DNA of 64,000 nucleotides from Pseudooceanicola atlanticus (GTDB lineage Bacteria; Pseudomonadota; Alphaproteobacteria; Rhodobacterales; Rhodobacteraceae): assembly GCF_000768315.1 (NCBI RefSeq), contig NZ_AQQX01000003.1, positions 186,001-250,000 on the forward strand. The letters are read 5' to 3'. The notes beneath the pieces were generated by a model that searched no databases, was not told where the DNA came from, and worked only from the letters and a program-made list of their open reading frames with translations. Position numbers and translations under genes: made by a program. Shown piece after piece: positions 27,505-36,006 of this stretch (positions are counted from its first letter, which is position 1; each line of letters starts with the position of its first letter).

Positions 27505-28398
27505 TCAGCCTGCGATGGAGGCCTTGTAGATGTCGTCGATCGTGGCCGCGAGGGTCGCGTCAAAATCGGCATCGGCCTGCTGCGCCGACAATCCTTCGGT
27601 CAGCGCGCGCGAGAAGGAGGCGATCATGCCGGTCTGGCGGGACAGGCGATCATTGGCTTCTTCGCGGGAATAACCGCCCGACAGCGCGACGACCTTGATG
27701 ACGCGGGGATGGTCGACCAGCGGCTTGTAGAGGTTGTCGGTCTCGGGCAGCGTCAGCTTGAGCATCACGTCCAGATCGGAGGGCAGCGCGTCCAACTGGG
27801 CCTTGATCTCGTTCAGCAGCATCTCTTCGGCCTCGGCTTTGTCGGAGATGGAGATCGTGACCTCGGGTTCGATGATCGGCACCAGGCCGTGGCCCAGGAT
27901 CTGCTTGCCGACCTCGAATTGCTGGGCGACGACGGCCTTGATGCCCGCCGGGTTGGCCGCGTCGATGACGGACCGCATCTTGGTGCCGAAGATGCCCTTT
28001 GAGACACCCTTTTCCAGCAGTGCGTCGAGATCGGGCATCGGCTTCATCACCTTCACGCCGTTCTCGCTGTCGGCGAGGCCCTTGTCGACCTTGAGGAAAG
28101 GCACGACCTGGCGCTTTTCCCACAGGTACTGGGCGGTCGGGATGCCGTCGATCTCACCGTCCATGGTGCGTTCGAAGAGGATCGCGCCGACCACCTTGTC
28201 GCCGGTGAAGGCGGGGGACTTGATGATCCGGGCGCGCATCTCGTGGATGAGGCCGAACATCTCTTCATCGCCGGAATAGGCGTCTTCCTCGATCCCGTAG
28301 AGTTTCAGCGCCTTGGGCGTGGAGCCCCCGGACTGGTCCAGCGCGGCAATGAAGCCCTGGCCGTTTGCGATCTGCTGTTTCTGGTCGGATTTGCTCAT
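27505..28398 (-). CDS. fda: Class I fructose-bisphosphate aldolase
   Basis: Schiff-base aldolase that interconverts fructose-1,6-bisphosphate with dihydroxyacetone phosphate and glyceraldehyde-3-phosphate. The protein is 297 aa, the size of the short bacterial class I (Fda) family. Signatures: [20 protein letters not shown] at the N-terminus, [26 protein letters not shown] and [14 protein letters not shown]. Follows pgk by 107 bp on the same strand, consistent with a glycolytic/gluconeogenic unit. Confidence 0.92.
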   Translation of the reverse strand: MSKSDQKQQIANGQGFIAALDQSGGSTPKALKLYGIEEDAYSGDEEMFGLIHEMRARIIKSPAFTGDKVVGAILFERTMDGEIDGIPTAQYLWEKRQVVPFLKVDKGLADSENGVKVMKPMPDLDALLEKGVSKGIFGTKMRSVIDAANPAGIKAVVAQQFEVGKQILGHGLVPIIEPEVTISISDKAEAEEMLLNEIKAQLDALPSDLDVMLKLTLPETDNLYKPLVDHPRVIKVVALSGGYSREEANDRLSRQTGMIASFSRALTEGLSAQQADADFDATLAATIDDIYKASIAG

Positions 28399-28505
28399 GT
28401 CGGTCTTCGCCTTGATCCCTGTCCGCCGCGTGGCGCGGCCTTTCGTTCGGTCCGGTTCTAGGGCCCCGGAGGGCCGCTGACAATTCTGGTGGCGCTAACC
28501 GGCGT

Positions 28506-29693
28506 TCAGGCCGCACCCAATGCCGCGACACCGGGCAGGGTCTTGCCCTCCATCCATTCCAGGAAGGCGCCACCGGCGGTGGAAATGTAGGTGAAGCTGT
28601 CGGCGGCCCCTGCCCCGTTCAGCGCCGCGACCGTGTCGCCGCCCCCGGCGACCGAGGTCAGCTTGCCGGCCTTGGTCAGTTCGGCCGCGCGGGCCGCGGC
28701 GGCGTTGGTTGCCGTGTCGAAGGGCGGAATTTCGAAGGCACCGAGCGGGCCGTTCCAGATCAGCGTTTTGGCACCGTCCAGAACCTCGCCGACCTTGGCG
28801 ACCGCACCGGGACCGGCATCGAGGATCATCGCATCTTCGGGGCAGGCATTGGCCGGCACGACCTCGTTCTCGGCGCCGGCCTTGAATTCGCGGGCGGTGA
28901 CGACGTCGGAGGGCAGCACGATTTCGCAGCCGGCGGCCTCGGCCTTGGCGAGGATCTCGCGCGCCGTGTCGGCGAGGTCGTGTTCACACAGCGACTTGCC
29001 CACGTCGATGCCCTGCGCGGCGAGGAAGGTGTTGGCCATGCCGCCACCGATCACGAGGTGATCGACCTTGGCGACGAGGTTACCCAGCAGGTCGAGCTTG
29101 GTCGACACCTTGGCCCCGCCCACGACGGCGACGACCGGACGCTGCGGATTGCCGAGCGCGGCCTCGAGCGCCTCGAGCTCGGCCTGCATCAGGCGGCCGG
29201 CGCAGGATGGCAGGTGATGCGCGACGCCCTCGGTCGAGGCATGGGCGCGGTGCGCGGCGGAAAACGCATCGTTGCAGAACACGTCGCCCAGCCCGGCCAG
29301 GCGTTTGGCGAATTCGGGGTCGTTCTTTTCCTCGCCGGGATGAAACCGGATGTTTTCCAGCAGCATGACCTCGGCGCTGTCGTGTTCTTCGGTATGGGCC
29401 TCGGCGGCGTCGAGGGTTTCGACGAAGGCGACGGGGTGGCCCAGCTTTTCCTTCAGGGTGGGCAGGACCTGGCGCAGCGACATGTCGAGCACGACCTTGC
29501 CCTTGGGCCGTCCGAAATGCGCCACCAGGATCGGCTTGCCGCCCTTGGCGATGATGTCATCGACCGTGGGCACGATGCGTTCGATCCGTGTGGCGTCGGT
29601 GACGCGGCCATTTTCGACGGGGACGTTGATATCGACGCGCAGCAGCACCTTCTTCCCGTTGAGGTCCATGTCGTCGATGGTTTTCCAGCCCAT
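28506..29693 (-). CDS. pgk: Phosphoglycerate kinase
   Basis: Transfers phosphate from 1,3-bisphosphoglycerate to ADP. The protein is 395 aa, normal length. [16 protein letters not shown] (18-33) and the RPKGK block form the substrate basic patch. [14 protein letters not shown] and GGGDTVAAL (350-358) bind the nucleotide. ATG 29693 begins [16 protein letters not shown]; the long in-frame 5' extension reads over the promoter region and is dismissed. Confidence 0.96.
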   Translation of the reverse strand: MGWKTIDDMDLNGKKVLLRVDINVPVENGRVTDATRIERIVPTVDDIIAKGGKPILVAHFGRPKGKVVLDMSLRQVLPTLKEKLGHPVAFVETLDAAEAHTEEHDSAEVMLLENIRFHPGEEKNDPEFAKRLAGLGDVFCNDAFSAAHRAHASTEGVAHHLPSCAGRLMQAELEALEAALGNPQRPVVAVVGGAKVSTKLDLLGNLVAKVDHLVIGGGMANTFLAAQGIDVGKSLCEHDLADTAREILAKAEAAGCEIVLPSDVVTAREFKAGAENEVVPANACPEDAMILDAGPGAVAKVGEVLDGAKTLIWNGPLGAFEIPPFDTATNAAAARAAELTKAGKLTSVAGGGDTVAALNGAGAADSFTYISTAGGAFLEWMEGKTLPGVAALGAA

Positions 29694-29911
29694 GCTCCGT
29701 GCTCCCTGCCGATGGCTATGCAATGTCGCGCGTCTTTTCGCGCGTGCAGCACAGGCGGTCAACCTTGGTAGCGTTCTCAGTCGGATGCGGTGATCTGGCG
29801 GGGGCCGCGCAGCGCGGCGAGGGATCACATTCCCGCCGCCCGGTGCGAGCTTCCCTTCCCTTTCGGCGTCACAGCGCTTAAACCCTCCGTCAACGTTCAA
29901 AGGAGGCATGA

Positions 29912-30418
29912 ATGGCCGATATCAAGGACCCCGAAAACACCATCCTGCTGGAGCTCAAGGACGGCACCGTCACGATCGAGCTGCTGCCCGACGTCGCGCC
30001 CAAGCACAGCGAGCGCATGAAGGAACTGGCCCGCGCCGGCGCCTATGACAACGTGGCCTTCCACCGTGTCATCGACGGATTCATGGCCCAGACCGGCGAC
30101 GTCCAGCACGCCAACATGGAAAAGGATTACAACCCGCGCATGGCCGGGACCGGCGGCTCCGAGATGCCCGACCTGCCTGCCGAGTTCTCCAAGCTGCCGC
30201 ATGACCGTGGCACGCTGGGCGCGGCGCGGTCGGCCAACCCGAACTCGGCCAACAGCCAGTTCTTCATCAACTTCAGCGACAACCATTTCCTCAACGGCCA
30301 GTACACCGTCTATGGCCGTGTGATCGAGGGCATGGAACATGTCGACAAGATCACCCGTGGCGAGCCCCCCGCGAGCCCCGACCGCATGGTCAGCGTCAAG
30401 GTGGCCGCCGATGCGTAA
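29912..30418 (+). CDS. Cytosolic cyclophilin-type peptidyl-prolyl isomerase
   Basis: A 168-aa cyclophilin: [14 protein letters not shown] (50-63, with the catalytic Arg), [24 protein letters not shown] and [20 protein letters not shown]. No signal peptide, so cytosolic. The strong site AAAGGAGG precedes ATG 29912. It overlaps the next gene, a second cyclophilin with a signal peptide, by 8 nt. The 218-bp divergent region with pgk (29694-29911) shows no further gene. Confidence 0.92.
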   Translation: MADIKDPENTILLELKDGTVTIELLPDVAPKHSERMKELARAGAYDNVAFHRVIDGFMAQTGDVQHANMEKDYNPRMAGTGGSEMPDLPAEFSKLPHDRGTLGAARSANPNSANSQFFINFSDNHFLNGQYTVYGRVIEGMEHVDKITRGEPPASPDRMVSVKVAADA

Positions 30419-30980
30419 CCTGGTGGCTTCCTACCTGGCGGCCCCTGTCCTGTCGGTCATGCTGGCGGCGGGCGCGGCCCAGGCGACCGGTCTGAAGATC
30501 GAGGTCGGGGGCGAGGCCCAGGGCACGATCGAGATCGACCTGTTCGAAGATGTCGCGCCCAAGCACGTGGCCCAGATCACCGCAATCGCCGAGGCCGGTG
30601 ATTACGACGGGGTCTATTTCCATCGCGTGATCGAAGGCTTCATGGCCCAGACCGGCGACGTGCAATTCGCCAAGCAGGGCGGCGACATGAGCCGCGCGGG
30701 CATGGGCGGATCGGATCTGCCGGATATCCAGGCCGAGTTTTCCGACGTGCCGTTCGACCGTGGTGTCGTCGGCATGGCACGCAGCCAGAACCCGAACAGC
30801 GCCAATTCGCAGTTCTTCATCATGTTCGATGCGGGTCATTTCCTGAACGGCCAGTACACGGTCGTGGGCGAAGTGACCTCGGGCATGGAGATCGTGGACC
30901 AGATCAAGCTGGGCCTCGGGCCGAACGGCGCGGTGATCGGCGAGCCGGATCGCATGGTATCGGTGACCGTGACGGAGTGA
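30411..30980 (+). CDS. Periplasmic cyclophilin-type peptidyl-prolyl isomerase
   Basis: A 189-aa cyclophilin with a signal peptide ([20 protein letters not shown], cleavage near AQA at 25). Catalytic block [15 protein letters not shown], then MGGSDLPDIQAEFSDVPFDR, NSQFFIMF and [17 protein letters not shown]. Clearly a paralog of the gene before it; start ATG 30411 lies inside the end of that gene. Likely folding partner of exported proteins, whereas the first copy acts in the cytosol. Confidence 0.92.
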   Translation: MRNLVASYLAAPVLSVMLAAGAAQATGLKIEVGGEAQGTIEIDLFEDVAPKHVAQITAIAEAGDYDGVYFHRVIEGFMAQTGDVQFAKQGGDMSRAGMGGSDLPDIQAEFSDVPFDRGVVGMARSQNPNSANSQFFIMFDAGHFLNGQYTVVGEVTSGMEIVDQIKLGLGPNGAVIGEPDRMVSVTVTE

Positions 30981-31002
30981 TCCGTCGCCACCGTCGAGAT
31001 TG

Positions 31003-31033
31003 AAATGGCGCGGCCTTCGGGCGGCGCCATTTT
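31003..31033 (+). terminator. Intrinsic terminator after the cyclophilin pair
   Basis: A long stem AAATGGCGC.GCC / GGC.GCGCCATTT with a TTCG tetraloop, followed by TTTT on the plus strand, 23 bp after the second cyclophilin stop. Confidence 0.85.
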
Positions 31034-31149
31034 CCGTTTGGGCCAAGCATGACTGGGTCTGCGGAACATTCACCCGTGCATGCCCGATCTTGCCCGGGTG
31101 CAAGCCGATCGCGCTTCCCTTTGGATTTGCCCGCAGATAAGGCGGGGGC

Positions 31150-32046
31150 ATGCAGACCGACAAGACCACCACATTGGCCACGGCCATCGTCACCATCACC
31201 GGGGCCTTCTGGGGCTTTTACTGGATGCCTTTGCGCGCGCTGGATGCGGCGGGGCTGGCCGGGGCGTGGGCGACGCTGGCCATCACCGTCGCCGCCTTCG
31301 CGTTGCTGCTGGTGCCGGCGATGCGCCAGGTTTCGGTGCTGCGGGCGGCGCATCCGGTGGCGCTGGTCTCGCTGATGCTGGGGGGCGCGGCCTTCACGCT
31401 CTATTCCATCGCGCTGATCCATGGCCGGGTGGCGATGATCATCCTGCTGTTCTTCCTGACCCCGGTCTGGAGCACGCTGATCGGGCGCTACGTCATGGGC
31501 TGGCCGACACCGCGGATGCGGGTCGCGGCCATCGTTGTGGGGATCGCCGGGCTGTTCGTGATGCTGAGCGCCAAGGGTCAGGCCCCGATCCCGCAATCGA
31601 GCGGCGAGTGGATGGCGCTGCTGGCGGGGATGCTTTGGGCGGTGGCCTCGACCGGCATCCGGGTGAAATCGACCCTGCCGCCGGTGCCAGCGAATTTCGT
31701 CTTCGTGCTGGGCGCGATGCTGACCACGCTGGTTCTGGCGCTGGCCATGGAACCCCTGCCCCAGGCGCTGCCCGGCGGGCTGGCCCTGGTCACCGCGCTG
31801 AGCGTCGGGACGGGCGGCATCTGGTGGGCGTTGTCGCTGACCGCCCTGATGTGGGCGACCCTGCGGCTGGAGCCTGCGCGGGTCGGCATCCTGCTGATGA
31901 TAGAGGTGCTGATCGGTGGTGTCTCGGCCGCCTTGCTGGCCGGTGAACACCTGGCCCCTATGGAGATGGCCGGTGGGGCGCTGGTGCTGATCGCCGCCGT
32001 GCTGGAGGTCTGGCCGGTACGGCAGAGGTTGGCCGACGCGACATGA
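31150..32046 (+). CDS. EamA/DMT-family transporter
   Basis: A 298-aa integral membrane protein with about ten hydrophobic helices in two EamA repeats. Each repeat begins with a tryptophan-rich entry (GAFWGFYWMPLRALDAAG; SGEWMALLAGMLWAVASTG) and has a GE/E-containing helix near the end of the second repeat (LLAGEHLAPMEMAGGALVL). These carriers move metabolites or drugs across the inner membrane; the substrate cannot be assigned. Converges on an RTX gene with a 28-bp gap. Confidence 0.85.
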   Translation: MQTDKTTTLATAIVTITGAFWGFYWMPLRALDAAGLAGAWATLAITVAAFALLLVPAMRQVSVLRAAHPVALVSLMLGGAAFTLYSIALIHGRVAMIILLFFLTPVWSTLIGRYVMGWPTPRMRVAAIVVGIAGLFVMLSAKGQAPIPQSSGEWMALLAGMLWAVASTGIRVKSTLPPVPANFVFVLGAMLTTLVLALAMEPLPQALPGGLALVTALSVGTGGIWWALSLTALMWATLRLEPARVGILLMIEVLIGGVSAALLAGEHLAPMEMAGGALVLIAAVLEVWPVRQRLADAT

Positions 32047-32074
32047 TTACCATGCCGGTCGGCCGCGAGTCAGA

Positions 32075-33241
32075 TCAGGCGATCAGGAAATCATCGACAG
32101 TCAGGACAGTGTTGACCCCGAATGTAGCGACAATTTCAGCGGAACCGGCACCTGTTCCATCCGCGTCGTAACGAAGCGTCCCCGTCGACATATCGTAAAG
32201 AACATGGTCATCCGCATCCGCGGCCGCTGCCCCCAGGTGAAATTCAGACTCGGCAAGTTGACCGCTGGACAAAGCGGCAAAAACGTTGCTGTGCAACAGG
32301 ATCTTGTCTTCGCCAGTTGTAAAATCGGCCACGTAATCCTGGTTGTTCGGGCCGAGCGCCCTGTCGAAAACGAAAGTATCAGCGCCGCCGTTCCCGACAA
32401 GGGTATCATTTCCCTCGCGACCGATCAGCGTGTTATTCCCCCCAGAGCCGGAAAGCACATTATCAAGACCGTTCCCGATGCCATTGGCCGTGATCTGCTT
32501 GAGCAACACAAGGTCTTCCACATGGGCCGTTAGCGCATAGCTATAGCCAGAGCGCACTGTGTCATGACCGGCATCATAGCCTTCGATGATTGTTGCGCCC
32601 TCACGATTAGAAAGATAGCGGGGTCTCAAAATGGTATAGGTATCGTCACCGTCCATTCCGAGAAATGTCTGAGTCGCCGCAAAAGCAGAACCAAAGAATT
32701 CGTTATTTCCCGAATTGCCACGAACCTCCTGAACCGGAGTGCCAGAGGTATTATTGAACGAAATATTTGCCGTCCCGGTCATGACGACTTTCTCAATTCT
32801 ATGGTTACCTCCCCAGTTAAAGGACACAGACTGGAAGGCTACGTCGATTTCAACCGAGCCTGCGTAGCTGTCTTCGATGACATCGTTCACATGATCAACA
32901 TAATAGACATCGGCCCCTTCTCCTCCGTCCATGGTATCAGCGTTTTCACCGCCTATCAGAGTGTCGCTTCCGGCGCCTCCGAACAACTGGTCCCCGCCAA
33001 CGCCACCGTGCAGCAGATCGGCCCCGTCACCGCCGAACAGCGAGTCGGCGCTGTCCCGGCCCAAAAGAAAATCATCGCCACTTCCACCATACAAGCTGTC
33101 TGCGGCATTGCCTCCGTCGAGCCAATCGTTGCCAGCAAGACCGTTCAAAGTGTCGATGCCGGCGCCACCGTAAATTTGGTCACCATCCGCGGTGCCAGTG
33201 CCAGTCAATACGTCACCGAAATTCGTACCATTGATAATCAT
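32075..33241 (-). CDS. RTX-type calcium-binding protein, probably type I secreted (paralog 1)
   Basis: A 388-aa protein of hemolysin-type glycine/aspartate nonapeptides: IYGGAGIDTLNGLAGNDWLD to GGAGSDTLIGGENADTMDGG (about 25-115) and again GNNTLIGREGNDTLVGNGGA near 270-290. The C-terminal DADGTGAGSAEIVATFG-type end matches type I secretion signals of M10-serralysin-like tails. No lipase, protease or adhesin domain is evident and no type I exporter is in the window. ATG 33241 has GGAG 6 nt upstream; the ATG at 33256 precedes that site and is less likely. Composition is near 50% GC, much lower than neighbours. Confidence 0.82.
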   Translation of the reverse strand: MIINGTNFGDVLTGTGTADGDQIYGGAGIDTLNGLAGNDWLDGGNAADSLYGGSGDDFLLGRDSADSLFGGDGADLLHGGVGGDQLFGGAGSDTLIGGENADTMDGGEGADVYYVDHVNDVIEDSYAGSVEIDVAFQSVSFNWGGNHRIEKVVMTGTANISFNNTSGTPVQEVRGNSGNNEFFGSAFAATQTFLGMDGDDTYTILRPRYLSNREGATIIEGYDAGHDTVRSGYSYALTAHVEDLVLLKQITANGIGNGLDNVLSGSGGNNTLIGREGNDTLVGNGGADTFVFDRALGPNNQDYVADFTTGEDKILLHSNVFAALSSGQLAESEFHLGAAAADADDHVLYDMSTGTLRYDADGTGAGSAEIVATFGVNTVLTVDDFLIA

Positions 33242-33301
33242 GAATTCTCCATCCATATTATTTATCTTGTCGCTTTATTCCCGTGAATTGGTTCAGCGAC
33301 G

Positions 33302-33336
33302 ATTCGATATATTCTAATCTCGAAGGTATTCGATAT
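33302..33336 (-). promoter_or_regulatory. Direct repeat ATTCGATAT in RTX intergenic region
   Basis: ATTCGATAT occurs at 33302-33310 and 33328-33336 (26-bp period) with a CGAAGGTATTCG inverted repeat between, about 60-95 bp upstream of the RTX paralog 1 start. It looks like a regulator site for that gene. The rest of the 308-bp gap (33242-33549) is AT-rich and shows no gene I can support. Confidence 0.35.
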
Positions 33337-33549
33337 TACTGCGCGGATAGAAGAGCAATCTTCGCAAACCGGGTTTCTTGCGACATTCTGCTGATCTAAC
33401 AGGGCAAGGTGTTGCAATCGTTGGCCATTCCCGGCCCCTATGACACATCGAAAGGCCACAACGTGTATGGGGCGCAATCATTCTAATATACTTGGTCGAC
33501 GCCTGTTGTGGTTCTGTGAACAGGAGGACACGCGCAGCCAATTGTGACT

Positions 33550-34926
33550 TTAGAAAACGAGGATGTCTTCCGCCGATAGCACTGTGCCCTCCTGCATATC
33601 CAGGAAATGCTGGGCAAGACCAGCCCCGGAACCATCTGCGTCATAGATGACCGTTCCGGTCGCCTGATCGTAGATCACGCGGTGGCCCGTTTCGGTCGCT
33701 TCGGTGCCCAGGTGAAACGCTGACGCGGACAAGGCACCGGCAGACAGTGCAGTAAAGATCGAACTGCGCAACAGCAGCGTGTCCTGACCCGTCACGAAAT
33801 CGAAGACGAAGTCGATATTGTCCGGCCCAAGATCACGGTCGAAGACGAAAGTATCTGCACCGCCCTGCCCGACAAGCGTGTCGTTGCCTTCGCGTCCAAT
33901 GAGCGTGTTATCACCGTCGGATCCCACGATTTCATTGTCGATCCCATTACCGATGCCATTCGCAGCCGTTGTTTCGGCGGGCCTGAGATCCAGGTTTTCA
34001 ACATGCGCGGTGAGTTTGTAGGACATATTGATGACAACGCGATCCGTTCCTGCGTCGTGGGCTTCGATCACATTGCCATTCGGTTGGCCAGCAACTTCAG
34101 GATTGGCCCCCAGATTGTAAGTGTCATTGCCTTTGCCCCCGATCAGTGTGACATGGGTTGTCTCGTCGGACAGAAAGAACCCGTTGGCATTGTCGTTGCC
34201 ACGGATTTCCGTGACAGTCGTGGCACCTTCCAGCCAGACATTGGTTGGCGCCCACCCGTCGATCCAGACGAGTTCGACAAGCTCCGAGGATGTGTAGGTG
34301 TAATCGACGAATTGCATGACACGGTCGATGGCCCCATCGGTTCCGTTTTCGATTATGACGTCGTCCTCGTCATCCACATAGTAGACATCGGCCCCCTCAC
34401 CGCCATCCATGGTATCGATCCCGCGCCCCCCCTTCAGCGTGTCGTCACCATCCATGCCATATAGGCGGTCGTTGCCCCAGCCGGCACCCAAGATATTATC
34501 CGCGTCATTTCCGGTCAGAACGTTATTACGTTGGTTACCTGAGCCGCGGATCGCAGTGTCGACAAGCGTCAGTTGCTCTAAATACAGCGCAAGCTGATAA
34601 TCATAAGTGGCGATAACGAGATCATTGCCTTGGTCCGAAACCTCTACGACCGTATCGCCTGCCTGATCGGTGTAAAAGACATCGTCGCCAGACCCCCCGA
34701 CCATGTAATCTGCACCGGAACCGCCGTCCAGCGTATCGCCATAGCCGCGTCCAAGAAGCGTGTCATTGTCGTCGCCGCCATACAATTCGTCCGAATGATG
34801 CCCGCCATCCAGTCGGTCATCACCTGCCAATCCGCTCAAAGTATCGGAACTAAGCCCGCCGGAAATCGTGTCCGAGAATTCGGTTCCGACGAGGTTATCC
34901 TCGTCATACGTGCCGTTGATAATCAT
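33550..34926 (-). CDS. RTX-type calcium-binding protein, probably type I secreted (paralog 2)
   Basis: A 458-aa tandem paralog of the gene downstream of it: same start MIINGT, same order of RTX nonapeptides (LSGLAGDDRLDGGHHSDELY, DTLLGRGYGDTLDGGSGADY), GGEGADVYYVD, the LTAHVENL strand, TLIGREGNDTLVGQGGADTF, and a C-terminal VIYDADGSGAGLAQHF tail. It has an extra block of repeats near 130-180. A TGAGG lies 7 nt before ATG 34926. Secreted by type I export in all likelihood; the function is unknown. Confidence 0.82.
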   Translation of the reverse strand: MIINGTYDEDNLVGTEFSDTISGGLSSDTLSGLAGDDRLDGGHHSDELYGGDDNDTLLGRGYGDTLDGGSGADYMVGGSGDDVFYTDQAGDTVVEVSDQGNDLVIATYDYQLALYLEQLTLVDTAIRGSGNQRNNVLTGNDADNILGAGWGNDRLYGMDGDDTLKGGRGIDTMDGGEGADVYYVDDEDDVIIENGTDGAIDRVMQFVDYTYTSSELVELVWIDGWAPTNVWLEGATTVTEIRGNDNANGFFLSDETTHVTLIGGKGNDTYNLGANPEVAGQPNGNVIEAHDAGTDRVVINMSYKLTAHVENLDLRPAETTAANGIGNGIDNEIVGSDGDNTLIGREGNDTLVGQGGADTFVFDRDLGPDNIDFVFDFVTGQDTLLLRSSIFTALSAGALSASAFHLGTEATETGHRVIYDQATGTVIYDADGSGAGLAQHFLDMQEGTVLSAEDILVF

Positions 34927-35048
34927 TGGCCACCTCAGCAAAAGACGGCTCGACTACAGCCCATCCTGCGCCTGGACTGTCGTCGATCCTGTTGTCGTGC
35001 CGGTGAGGTTTGCTGAGTCTCGCGCGCCTGACACAGCAATCCCGGATC

Positions 35049-35071
35049 GGCGACAGAACACTCCTGTCGCC
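35049..35071. repeat. Perfect hairpin downstream of cysE
   Basis: GGCGACAG/CTGTCGCC, 8-bp arms around a 7-nt loop, between the cysE stop and the RTX paralog 2 start. No T-tract follows on either strand, so a terminator is possible but not proven. Confidence 0.4.
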
Positions 35072-35109
35072 GCGGTACTCCAATGTGTCATTTTGCCGCT
35101 AAGTCGACC

Positions 35110-35913
35110 TTAGCCGCCGAACAGGTGATCCATCGACATCGACGGCTGATCGCAGCCCGCCTCGCCGACGATCTTGGCCGGGACACCGGCGACCGTCTTG
35201 CAGGCCGGCACGTCATGCAGCACGACAGAACCGGCTGCGATGCGCGAGCAATGGCCGACATGGATGTTGCCCAGCACCTTGGCGCCCGCGCCGATCAGGA
35301 CGCCGTCGCCGATCTTGGGGTGACGGTCCTCGTCTTCCTTGCCGGTGCCACCCAGGGTCACCGAATGCAGCAGCGAGACGTTGTCGCCCACAACGGCGGT
35401 TTCCCCTACGACGATGGAATGAGCATGGTCGATCATGATCCCCTGCCCGATCCGCGCGGCTGGGTGAATGTCGACGCCGAACATTTCAGATGCGCGCATC
35501 TGCACGAAATAGGCCAGGTCCTGGCGGCCCTCGTTCCACAGCCAATGGGCGATCCGATAGGCCTGAACCGCCTGGAAGCCCTTGAAGTAGAGCAGCGGCT
35601 GAAGGAACCGGTGGCAGGCCGGGTCACGGTCGTAGACGGCCATGATATCGGCCCGCGCCGCAGAGGCGATGGCGGGGTCGGAGGCATAGGCCTCGTCGCA
35701 GATCTCGCGCAGCAGCTGTTCCGACATCTCGGAATTGGCCAGCTTCATCGCGATCCGGTAGGCCAGCGCGCTTTCGATCGAATTGTGGTGCAGTATCACC
35801 GAATGGATCATGCCACCAAGGAGCGGTTCGCCTGTGATTGCCTCTTCGGCCTCACGGGTGACACGGTCCCAGACGGGATCGACCTTGGAGATTTTTGCGC
35901 GCGTTTCGGCCAT
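35110..35913 (-). CDS. cysE: Serine O-acetyltransferase
   Basis: Acetylates serine with acetyl-CoA as the first step of cysteine synthesis. The protein is 267 aa. An N-terminal helical domain (WDRVTREAEEAITGEPLLGG) precedes a left-handed beta-helix of hexapeptide repeats (IDHAHSIVVGETAVVGDNVS, GAKVLGNIHVGHCSRIAAGS), with the catalytic Asp/His pair in GVDIHPAARIGQG. Lies directly downstream of the last GTA gene on the same strand. Confidence 0.94.
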   Translation of the reverse strand: MAETRAKISKVDPVWDRVTREAEEAITGEPLLGGMIHSVILHHNSIESALAYRIAMKLANSEMSEQLLREICDEAYASDPAIASAARADIMAVYDRDPACHRFLQPLLYFKGFQAVQAYRIAHWLWNEGRQDLAYFVQMRASEMFGVDIHPAARIGQGIMIDHAHSIVVGETAVVGDNVSLLHSVTLGGTGKEDEDRHPKIGDGVLIGAGAKVLGNIHVGHCSRIAAGSVVLHDVPACKTVAGVPAKIVGEAGCDQPSMSMDHLFGG

Positions 35914-35922
35914 GGTGCGTCC

Positions 35923-35967
35923 TTTTCTGCTCCGCGTAGTGTAGCAAATAGAGACGCGGAGCGAAAA
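35923..35967 (-). promoter_or_regulatory. Inverted repeat framing a candidate cysE promoter
   Basis: TTTTCTGCTCCGCG and CGCGGAGCGAAAA form a 13-bp stem with one bulge. Inside it the minus strand has TTTCGC-17 nt-TACACT, a weak sigma-70-like promoter 25-53 bp before cysE. No T-tract follows the stem, so I see no clear stop between GTA g15 and cysE. Confidence 0.35.
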
Positions 35968-36006
35968 CGCAATGGCGTGATGTCGACCAATCGGCCTTCG
36001 TGATGA

